NCBI GenBank assembly: GCA_964346275.1
Contig: CAYFUR010000041.1
Coordinates: forward strand, 1-32,195
Direction: 5' to 3'
From: CAYFUR01 sp964346275
GTDB taxonomy: Bacteria > Sumerlaeota > Sumerlaeia > SLMS01
Length of the DNA: 32,195 nucleotides
Below, piece by piece: positions 1 to 6,630 of the stretch (its first letter is position 1; every line of letters begins with the position of its first letter). Both the position numbers and the translations under genes were made by a program. The notes under the pieces were generated by a model. It searched no databases. It was not told the DNA's origin and saw only the letters and a list, made by a program, of their open reading frames with translations.

Positions 1-2
1 TC

Positions 3-887
3 GGCCATATCGGACGACAGCCCGGACAGTTCTCCAAGCCCCGCGCCGTCGCGATCACCGAGGCTGGCGAAATCGTTGTCATCGACCGCACCGGCCGCGT
101 CCAGTTCTACGACGTGGAATCTCGCGAGTTCCTTCGCCAGTGGCGCCTTCCAGCCCATGAAAATGGCACACCCACGGGCATCAGCGTCGATCCCATGGAC
201 GATTCCCTGTGGATCGCGGACACGCACTATTACCGCATTCTCCAGTTCGACAAGCACGGCAACCTGCTCTCGAAATTCGGTGAAGAGGGCGAAGGCCCCG
301 GCGAGTTCGTTTTTCCCACGGACGTCGCCCCCGATCCCGACGGCCAAACGCTCTGGGTCACGGAATATGGCCGCCGCAACCGAATCATGCAATTCACCCG
401 CGAGGGCGAGTTCATCAAGGAATGGGGCTCCAAGCTCCACGAAAGCGCCGACCTGGAACGCCCCATGGCCATCGCGGTCTCACCAGGCGGGAAGTCGCTC
501 TATGTTGTCGACGCCGGAAACCATCGCGTGAATATATACGACCGCGAGGGGAACTTGAAATCCCGCTTTGGCGAAATCGGACGCGAGCCGGGCCAGATGA
601 AATTCCCCCTCGACCTCGCCGTGGCCCCTGAAGGCACGCTCTACCTCGTGGAATACGAAAATGGCCGCATCAGCCACTATACCGCCCAGGGAGAGTTCCT
701 CGGCTGGTGGGGCGGGCCGGGCCGCGAGCCGGGACAGCTTCACTTTCCCTGGGGGTGCGCCGTGGGGCCGGAGGGTCGGCTGGTCATTGCCGACACGGAA
801 AATCAACGGTTGCAGCTCATTGAAAACCCTGCACGGTATTTCCGCCAGGAATCTTATTCCGTCGCGCAGAACGGGAGCCGGGAATGA
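3..887 (+). CDS. NHL-repeat beta-propeller protein, 5'-truncated
   Basis: The reading frame is open from the first bases of the window, so the true start lies upstream and only the C-terminal ~294 residues are present. They hold successive NHL-type repeats, each with a G-x-x-x-G-Q/E-F-x-x-P turn, a D-P-x-G or P-E-G segment, and a W-I/V-A/V-D/E-T strand followed by N/H-R-I/V. Examples are GEGPGEFVFPTDVAPDPDG, GREPGQMKFPLDLAVAPEG and GREPGQLHFPWGCAVGPEG. NHL propellers are usually secreted or periplasmic interaction scaffolds and no catalytic residues are implied. The signal peptide, if any, is off the window. The gene ends 34 bp before the vWA gene on the same strand and may be co-transcribed with it. 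An internal ATG at 114 is in frame but is not a plausible start, because repeat sequence continues upstream of it. Confidence 0.85.
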   Translation, partial: GHIGRQPGQFSKPRAVAITEAGEIVVIDRTGRVQFYDVESREFLRQWRLPAHENGTPTGISVDPMDDSLWIADTHYYRILQFDKHGNLLSKFGEEGEGPGEFVFPTDVAPDPDGQTLWVTEYGRRNRIMQFTREGEFIKEWGSKLHESADLERPMAIAVSPGGKSLYVVDAGNHRVNIYDREGNLKSRFGEIGREPGQMKFPLDLAVAPEGTLYLVEYENGRISHYTAQGEFLGWWGGPGREPGQLHFPWGCAVGPEGRLVIADTENQRLQLIENPARYFRQESYSVAQNGSRE

Positions 888-921
888 TGCCGCCGCCTGA
901 ATCCACCGGGAAGGAGAAGGG

Positions 922-3879
922 ATGCTAAGATTTGCCGACCCCGGCTATCTTTGGCTGCTTGCCCTTCTGCCCCTGGTGTGGCTGTTGGCCCGGCGCCTGA
1001 GAATCATCTCGCCCGGGCGGCGCTATACAATTCTCTTTCTCCGCACGCTGCTGGTGCTTTGCATCGTCTTCGCCCTGGCGCGGCTGGAATGGCGGAAGAT
1101 TTCCCGCGACCTCTCCGTTTTCTACCTCCTCGATCGATCTGATTCCATCCCCGCCGAGCAGCAGGATACACAAACCGCCCTGCTGGAAGAGTTGAGCGAA
1201 ACCGCCGGGCCCAACGACCAAACGGGCGTTATCGTTTTCGGCCGCCAGCCCTCTATCGAAACTTCCCCTGTCCGCGGCTTTGAATACGAGGGGCAGATTC
1301 TCTCGCAATACGAGGGCGAACGCACCGATATCGCATCCGCACTGCGCCTTTCCATGGCCGCCTTTCCCGCCGACAGCATGAAACGCGTCGTCCTCATGAG
1401 CGACGGAAACGAAAACATGGGCTCCTCGATGGAAATCGCCCGGATCGCCAGGAATACCGGCGTCCCCGTCGACGTGATTCCCCTGCGCTATAACTCGCGC
1501 AATGACGTCCAGGTGGAAAAAGTCGTCCTCCCCCAGCGCACCAGCAAAGACGCTCCCTTTGACATGAAGGTCTATCTCTCCTCCCAGGAAGAAACCGAGG
1601 GGACGCTGCGGATCTTCGAGGACGGGGAACTCATCATCGAGGAAGAAACGACCGTTCGCCCCGGGCGGAACGCGCCTCTTGTGCTGACGCGCCGCCTCCA
1701 GGAGGGCGGCTTTCACAACTATACGGCCACCTTCGATGCCCCCGGCGACCTGCGCCCGCAAAACAACAAGGCCAACGCCTTCACCTATCTCAAGGCCGAG
1801 CCCCGCGTCCTCATGGTCGAGGGCGGCAGTCCCGACGACGCCCGCTATCTCGTCGGCGCGCTCCAGGCCGAAAACATCGCCGTCACCGCCGTTGTTCCCA
1901 ACCAGCTCCCCACCACGCTCGATGCGCTCCAGCGTTTCGACTCGATCCTTCTCTCGAATGTTTCCGCCGACCGCATGAGCGTGGCCCAGATGCGGATGCT
2001 CGAGCGCGCCGTCCACGATCTCGGCATCGGCATGATTATGATCGGCGGCGAGGATTCCTTCGGCGCGGGCGGCTATATCGATACCCCGATCGAGCTGGCG
2101 CTCCCCGTTTCCATGGACATCAAGCAGAAGAAGATGCTGCCCAATGGCGCCCTCGCCATCGTTCTTCACACCTGCGAAATCCCCAGCGGCAACGCCTGGG
2201 CGCGGGAAATTTCCCTCGCGTCGCTCAACGTGCTTTCCTCCCAGGATTATTTCGGCCTTGTCTATTTCGGCTATGGTTCCGGCATGGGCTCCGGCTACGG
2301 CGAAACCTGGCTTTGGGAACCCGGCATGCAGATGGTCGGCGACAAGAAAGCCATGCGCACCAAGATCAAAGGCGTCCAACCGGGCGATGCGCCGAACTTC
2401 GATCCCATGCTCCGCATGGCGGCGGACGAACTGGGGGGCGTCAAGGCGCAGACAAAACATATCATTGTCATCAGCGATGGCGATCCCGCGCCTCCCACGA
2501 AAAGCACCGTCCGCCAGATTCGCGACGAGGGCATCACCGTTTCCGGTGTCGCCATCGCCCCCCACAGCGGCATGTCGGTGGATTCCCTCAAGGAAATGGC
2601 TCTCTGGGGATCCGGCACGTTTTATTATCCCAAGACGAGCAGCGAGCTGCCCCGCATCTTTACCAAGGAAGCCACCATCGTCCGCAAATCCCTCATCCGC
2701 GAGGAAACCTTTTCGCCTCGCGCGTCGGCCCCCAGCGAAGTGCTCATTGGCGTCGACGCCCTGCCCCAGCTTGATGGCTATGTCGTCACGTCGATCAAGG
2801 ATCTCGCCACGGAGGCCCTCTCGACCGAGTGGGACGACCCGCTCATGGCCCATTGGCGCTATGGCCTCGGCAAAACCGCCGCCTTTACCTCCGACGCCAA
2901 GGACAAGTGGGCCAGTCAGTGGGTTTCCTGGGGCGGGTTCTCGAAATTCTGGGCCCAGCTCGTCCGCTGGAGCCTGCGGGAAACCAACAACCTCAATTAC
3001 CAGGTCAACACCCAGGTCCAGGGCGGCCAGGGGAAAGTCACCATCGACGCCGTGGACGAACAGGGCAACTTCCAGAATTTCCTCGATTTTGACACGACGG
3101 TCATCGGCCCCGACTTTGAACCCCAGGAACTCAGCGTCCAGCAAGTTGCCCCGGGCCGCTACGAGGGCACTTTCCCCGCCTCCAAGGTCGGCACGTATAT
3201 GCTCAGCATGGTGGCCAATCCTGACGGCGAGGAAACGCCCCAGGACCCCCAGTTCATCACCAGCGGGGTTTCCCTCTCCTATTCCCCCGAATATGAAACC
3301 AGCACGAGTTCCGAGGAATTTCTCCGGCGGCTGGCCGATGCCTCCGGAGGCGAGTATGTCGAGGGCGATCCGCTGCAATACAATCCCTACAACCGAAACC
3401 TGACGCCTCCCCGCGCCCCGCGCCCCATGTGGCCGTTGCTGCTCCTGCTGGGGGCGATTCTGCTCCCCGCCGATGTTTTTGTGCGCCGTGTCTATCTCGA
3501 TTGGGCGGCGATCTGGAATCGCGTTCGCGAAGCCATTCCCGGCCTGCGGCCTCGCCGCACCGCGGCCCAGGCCAACGAGCGCATGGACAGTCTCCGCGCC
3601 GCCAAGAGCCGCGCCCTTCGCGGCAAGGAAGAGGCAAAAGAGGACCGGGCAGCACGCGCCGCCTTTCGCGAGCGCATGGAAGAAAAGGCGTCGGAAGGCG
3701 CGCCCTCGGAAAGCGTCTTTGATCGCTCGGAATCGGAAAAAGGCGCCCCGCGCCGCGGCAAGCAGACCGTGACGGCGGAAGAGCGCGAGCGACCCGGCGG
3801 CCAGGCGCCCCAGGGCGGCATGAGCTCCCTCATGGAAGCCAAGAAACGCGCCCAGGAAAAAACGAGGAAGAAGAAGTGA
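922..3879 (+). CDS. Large vWA / glutamine-amidotransferase-like membrane protein
   Basis: This 985-residue protein starts at ATG 922 behind a strong GGAAGGAGAAGGG ribosome site. Two hydrophobic helices lie at residues ~8-25 and ~35-55. A vWA domain follows with an intact MIDAS: D-R-S-D-S near residue 72, a Thr in ERTDIASAL, and SDGNEN. A Rossmann/GATase-like segment begins at RVLMVEGG. A second vWA-like segment around residues 400-560 keeps VISDGDP but has LHTCEIPSG where D-x-S-x-S is expected. A late hydrophobic helix (MWPLLLLLGAILLP, ~835) precedes a charged, Ala/Arg/Glu-rich tail of ~110 residues that is probably coiled-coil and cytoplasmic. Proteins of this architecture occur beside moxR, DUF58 and batA-like genes and are thought to act at the membrane with the MoxR AAA+ ATPase. 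The substrate is unknown. It is 52 bp upstream of moxR and probably in its operon. Confidence 0.85.
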   Translation: MLRFADPGYLWLLALLPLVWLLARRLRIISPGRRYTILFLRTLLVLCIVFALARLEWRKISRDLSVFYLLDRSDSIPAEQQDTQTALLEELSETAGPNDQTGVIVFGRQPSIETSPVRGFEYEGQILSQYEGERTDIASALRLSMAAFPADSMKRVVLMSDGNENMGSSMEIARIARNTGVPVDVIPLRYNSRNDVQVEKVVLPQRTSKDAPFDMKVYLSSQEETEGTLRIFEDGELIIEEETTVRPGRNAPLVLTRRLQEGGFHNYTATFDAPGDLRPQNNKANAFTYLKAEPRVLMVEGGSPDDARYLVGALQAENIAVTAVVPNQLPTTLDALQRFDSILLSNVSADRMSVAQMRMLERAVHDLGIGMIMIGGEDSFGAGGYIDTPIELALPVSMDIKQKKMLPNGALAIVLHTCEIPSGNAWAREISLASLNVLSSQDYFGLVYFGYGSGMGSGYGETWLWEPGMQMVGDKKAMRTKIKGVQPGDAPNFDPMLRMAADELGGVKAQTKHIIVISDGDPAPPTKSTVRQIRDEGITVSGVAIAPHSGMSVDSLKEMALWGSGTFYYPKTSSELPRIFTKEATIVRKSLIREETFSPRASAPSEVLIGVDALPQLDGYVVTSIKDLATEALSTEWDDPLMAHWRYGLGKTAAFTSDAKDKWASQWVSWGGFSKFWAQLVRWSLRETNNLNYQVNTQVQGGQGKVTIDAVDEQGNFQNFLDFDTTVIGPDFEPQELSVQQVAPGRYEGTFPASKVGTYMLSMVANPDGEETPQDPQFITSGVSLSYSPEYETSTSSEEFLRRLADASGGEYVEGDPLQYNPYNRNLTPPRAPRPMWPLLLLLGAILLPADVFVRRVYLDWAAIWNRVREAIPGLRPRRTAAQANERMDSLRAAKSRALRGKEEAKEDRAARAAFRERMEEKASEGAPSESVFDRSESEKGAPRRGKQTVTAEERERPGGQAPQGGMSSLMEAKKRAQEKTRKKK

Positions 3880-3931
3880 GAACGAGTCTCCAAACATCTG
3901 GCGGTATAGACACTCCAGGAAGGAAGCGATC

Positions 3932-4942
3932 ATGAGCGACGAGATGCAGCAACAAGCGGCGGAATTTCGAAAAGTGTTCGAAAGCTTGCTCGCGGAAACG
4001 CAGAAGGTCATCGTCGGGAATGACGATGTGATCGAGGGCGTGCTGGCGGCGCTCTTCGCCGGCGGCCATGTGCTGCTGGAAGGCGTCCCCGGCCTGGGCA
4101 AGACCATGCTCGTGCGTACGCTGGGCGAGGTGCTCGACCTGGATTTCAATCGCATCCAGTTCACGCCCGATCTCATGCCCGCCGACATCGTCGGCACCAA
4201 CGTGGTCCAGGAAGACCCGGAAACGGGCCGGCGCTCACTGGTCTTTGAGCCGGGCCCGATCCATACCAACCTGGTTCTCGCCGATGAAATCAACCGCGCC
4301 ACACCAAAGACCCAGTCCGCCATGCTTGAGTGCATGCAGGAAAAGCAGGTTACCGTGGCTGGGAAGGTCTATACACTCAGCCAGCCGTTTTTCGTCATGG
4401 CGACCCAGAACCCCATCGAAATGGAAGGCACCTATCCCCTTCCCGAAGCGCAGATGGACCGGTTCCTCTTCAAGCTCATGGTTCCCTTTCCCGGACGGCG
4501 CGATCTCGGCACCATCGTGGATCGCACCACGGTGAAGGACATGCCGCATCCGGAAAAGATCGCCGGGCGGGAGGAAATCATCCGCTGGATGAGTTTCATC
4601 CGCGAAACGCTCATTGCCCCCCACGTCCAGGACTATGCCGTGCGTGTCGTACTCGCCACGCATCCCGAAAGCGAATTCGCCACCGACATGGTGCGGAAAT
4701 ACGTGCGCTTTGGCAGCTCGCCCCGCGGGGCCCAGGCGCTGATTCTGACCGGGAAAATCAAGGCCCTGCGCAGCGAGCGCTACAACGTCGCCTACGCCGA
4801 TATCGCGGGGAACGTGCTCCCGGCGCTGCGCCACCGCCTGGTGATGAACTTTGAAGCCGAGGCGGAGGGCGTCAGTGCCGACGCCATTCTCGCCGACGTC
4901 CTCGACAAAGTCCCCCGCGACGTCCCCGACGCCGTGGCGTGA
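3932..4942 (+). CDS. moxR: MoxR-family AAA+ ATPase (copy 1)
   Basis: This is a 336-residue AAA+ ATPase of the MoxR/RavA clade, which acts as a chaperone-like partner of vWA proteins. Walker A is GVPGLGKT (residues ~52-59). Walker B with its MoxR signature is VLADEINRATPKTQSA. Sensor 1 is ATQNPIEMEGTYPLPEAQ and the arginine-finger region is MDRFLFK. The C-terminal lid contains the typical GSSPRGAQAL. Length is normal for the family. The start at ATG 3932 has the ribosome site AGGAAGG. The gene sits between a vWA protein and, across the inserted cassette, DUF58 and BatA-like genes, the usual MoxR neighbourhood. After its stop codon the octamer GGGCGTAT occurs twice 13 bp apart, and then the inserted repeat begins. 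Confidence 0.93.
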   Translation: MSDEMQQQAAEFRKVFESLLAETQKVIVGNDDVIEGVLAALFAGGHVLLEGVPGLGKTMLVRTLGEVLDLDFNRIQFTPDLMPADIVGTNVVQEDPETGRRSLVFEPGPIHTNLVLADEINRATPKTQSAMLECMQEKQVTVAGKVYTLSQPFFVMATQNPIEMEGTYPLPEAQMDRFLFKLMVPFPGRRDLGTIVDRTTVKDMPHPEKIAGREEIIRWMSFIRETLIAPHVQDYAVRVVLATHPESEFATDMVRKYVRFGSSPRGAQALILTGKIKALRSERYNVAYADIAGNVLPALRHRLVMNFEAEAEGVSADAILADVLDKVPRDVPDAVA

Positions 4943-4966
4943 CGGGCGTATCGTCAGGGCGTATAG

Positions 4967-5115
4967 ACACAATGAGGAAATGAGAAAATGAGAAAAACAC
5001 ACCCGGCAAAAAGTTCCAGCCAATATTCCCCAACCAGCTCTTCCGGGATAAGTGCGGATGGATATGAACGGCTGTCAGATGATATAATCTCATTACCCCA
5101 TTTTCTCATTGTAAA
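4967..5115 (+). repeat. Left copy of ~150-bp repeat with octamer array and inverted ends
   Basis: The copy opens with three 8-bp units of consensus ATGAGRAA (from 4971) and closes with CATTTTCTCATTGTAAA, the reverse complement of the opening motif, so the ends can pair. The interior contains CAAAAAG, TATTCCC, GCTCTTC and GGGATAAGTGCGGATGG, all also present in order in the right copy. By eye the first ~93 bp agree at roughly 80% with two or three one-base gaps. The right-hand third diverges except for the terminal motif. A TGATATAAT box lies inside this copy only. Confidence 0.85.
5080..5088 (+). promoter_or_regulatory. Extended -10 promoter box inside the left repeat
   Basis: TGATATAAT is an exact TGn-TATAAT extended -10 element, 56 bp before the GxxExxY start codon. 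No good -35 hexamer is seen at 17 bp, which is acceptable for extended -10 promoters. The corresponding part of the right repeat lacks TATAAT. A second TATAAT at 5120-5125 is too close to the ribosome site to be the likelier choice. Sigma-70-type recognition is assumed for this unknown phylum. Confidence 0.5.
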
Positions 5116-5144
5116 TAAATATAATCCGAAGAAGGGGGTGGCCG

Positions 5145-5573
5145 ATGAAACATGATGCCCTGACAGAGAAAGTGATTGGCTGCGCCATGGAGGTTCACCG
5201 GGCTCTCGGTCCCGGTTTGATGGAGGTTGTCTATCACAGGTGCCTCAGCCATGAACTCTCCCTGGCCGGAATGTCCGTCGAATCAGAAGTCTTTCTCCCG
5301 GTTCATTATCGAGACGTTGTGATTCCTTCGGGCCTTCGGCTCGACATGCTTGTCGAGAAAGCCCTGATCCTCGAATTGAAAGCCGTGGAGAAAGTGCTCC
5401 CGCTCTACAAAGCCCAGTTGATCACGTATCTCCGACTGTCAGGCATCGAACGAGGGCTGCTGATCAACTTTAACAGCAACCTCTTGAAAGACGGTATATA
5501 CAGGCTCTTTTCCGGTAAAGGCGCCTGGCAAGAAGTCAGCTCGGAGATACACAATGAGGGAATGAGAAAATGA
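5145..5573 (+). CDS. GxxExxY family protein (PD-(D/E)XK_3 nuclease-like fold)
   Basis: The 142-residue protein matches the GxxExxY family: G24-x-x-E27-x-x-Y30 in ALGPGLMEVVY, then LRLDMLVEKALILELKAVEK, with D67 and E77-x-K79 in the arrangement of a PD-(D/E)XK nuclease core, then Q91 and the family ending GLLINFN. Catalytic-type residues are therefore all present. The biochemical role of the family is not established to my knowledge. The start at ATG 5145 follows GAAGGGGGTG. The last seven codons and the TGA stop lie in the right-hand repeat, so the HNEGMRK tail is repeat-encoded. It interrupts a moxR-DUF58 gene pair. It could be the mobilising enzyme of the flanking repeats, a passenger or a defence-like nuclease; the sequence does not decide this. 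Confidence 0.9.
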   Translation: MKHDALTEKVIGCAMEVHRALGPGLMEVVYHRCLSHELSLAGMSVESEVFLPVHYRDVVIPSGLRLDMLVEKALILELKAVEKVLPLYKAQLITYLRLSGIERGLLINFNSNLLKDGIYRLFSGKGAWQEVSSEIHNEGMRK

Positions 5574-5703
5574 GAAAAACGCGTTCGACAAAAAGCCCCT
5601 GCCAAGTATTCCCAACCTGCTCTTCTGGGATAAGTGCGGATGGGCGTGAACTGCAGGCAAGGGACAAAACCTCATTTCCTCATGGTCTTGTACTCATTGT
5701 AAA
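5549..5703 (+). repeat. Right copy of ~150-bp repeat
   Basis: This is a direct repeat of 4967-5115. It opens ACACAATGAG with three ATGAGRRA-type octamers, contains CAAAAAG, TATTCCC, GCTCTTC and GGGATAAGTGCGGATGG, and closes TACTCATTGTAAA. An inner CCTCATTTCCTCAT near 5670-5683 is complementary to the opening octamers, so the copy could fold into a long imperfect hairpin. Its first 25 bp encode the C-terminus and stop codon of the GxxExxY gene. Confidence 0.85.
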
Positions 5704-5736
5704 ACACAGAGCTCGTATCATCCAAAGGACTCCCTG

Positions 5737-6630
5737 ATGGCGATGGACCCGAAACAGCTCATCGACCCGGCTCTCATGGCCCGCCTCGATTCCCTGGAGG
5801 TGCTCACCCATCGCGTTTTCCGCGGCCAGCAAAAAGGCGAGCGCCGGTCTCGTAAGAAGGGCCAGTCCGTCGAGTTTGCCGATTACCGCGATTACGTGCG
5901 CGGAGACGACACGCGCTTTATCGATTGGAATATCTTCGCGCGGCTCGAGCGCCTTTTTATCAAGCTGTTTCTCGAAGAAGAAGACCTCGCCTTCTACATC
6001 ATCACCGACACCTCGAAATCCATGGATTTCGGCAAGCCAATCACCAAGTTTGAATACGCGCAAAAACTCACCGCCGCTCTTGGCTATGTCGCTTTGAAGA
6101 ACCAGGACAAAGTCGGCGTCACGGCGTTTTCCGGCCGGGGCCGCGAAGTCCTCCGCCCCGCACGCGGCAAGGGCCAGCTCCCCAAGCTGCTGCGCCAGGT
6201 GGGAGACATGGAAATCGACGAGCGCACCTCACTGGAAGATGGCGTTCGCGACTTCGTGCTTCGCAATACGCAGCCCGGCATCGTGATTCTTATCTCTGAT
6301 TTCATGGACGACAGGGGATTCGAAGACGCGCTGAAGTTTTTCTTCCTGCGAAACTACGAAGTCTATATCGTCCACATTCTGAGCCCCGAGGAACGCAACC
6401 CCGAGCTGATGGGCCACCTGGAACTCATCGACGCGGAAACCGGCGAGCCCCAGGAGATTTCCATTACGGACGCGCTCGTGAAGCAATACCGCAAAACGCT
6501 CGAGGCCTATTGCGCATCTCTACGCGACTGGTGCCTCTCCCGCGGCATGGCTTACCTGGCCACGACCACGGACCAGCCGATTGATACGATGCTGCTGAAT
6601 TACCTGAGAAAGCGGGGACTCCTTCGGTGA
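5737..6630 (+). CDS. DUF58 domain protein (MoxR-associated, vWA-like)
   Basis: The 297-residue soluble protein is of the DUF58 family. Its diagnostic segment is GERRSRKKGQSVEFADYRDYVRGDDTRFIDWNIFARLERLFIKLF (read in part from residue ~33 to ~77). The vWA-like core follows with ITDTSKSMDFG (D-T-S-K-S) and later VILISDFMDDRG. DUF58 proteins are regular partners of MoxR ATPases. The start is taken as ATG 5737 behind AAAGGACTCC; ATG 5743 is an alternative. The stop codon overlaps the GTG start of the next gene, indicating translational coupling. The gene is cut off from moxR by the inserted cassette, so it may now depend on read-through or on a promoter within the repeat. Confidence 0.92.
   Translation: MAMDPKQLIDPALMARLDSLEVLTHRVFRGQQKGERRSRKKGQSVEFADYRDYVRGDDTRFIDWNIFARLERLFIKLFLEEEDLAFYIITDTSKSMDFGKPITKFEYAQKLTAALGYVALKNQDKVGVTAFSGRGREVLRPARGKGQLPKLLRQVGDMEIDERTSLEDGVRDFVLRNTQPGIVILISDFMDDRGFEDALKFFFLRNYEVYIVHILSPEERNPELMGHLELIDAETGEPQEISITDALVKQYRKTLEAYCASLRDWCLSRGMAYLATTTDQPIDTMLLNYLRKRGLLR

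Larger units (their letters stand above)
4967..5703. mobile_element. Repeat-bounded GxxExxY cassette (putative mobile unit)
   Basis: About 740 bp, visibly AT-richer than both sides, separate moxR from DUF58, genes that normally adjoin. The unit consists of a left repeat (4967-5115), a GxxExxY gene (5145-5573) and a right repeat (5549-5703) in the same orientation. Each repeat begins ACACAATGAG and ends CTCATTGTAAA or ACTCATTGTAAA, so its ends are inverted copies of ACAATGAG. No transposase of a known family is present, and I cannot see a convincing target-site duplication outside the unit. Calling it mobile is an inference from its structure, composition and position inside an operon. It could instead be an old insertion maintained passively. 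Confidence 0.6.

Noticed and set aside
925..4335. Very long open frame (1136 codons) on the minus strand opposite the vWA and moxR genes
   Set aside because: It is the antisense shadow of strong plus-strand genes in GC-rich DNA. The translated sequence has no family motif, and it crosses two real genes with intact domains.
4940..5740. Target-site duplication around the GxxExxY cassette
   Set aside because: The bases outside the repeats (TATAG on the left, ACACAGAG on the right) do not match, so no duplication can be claimed.
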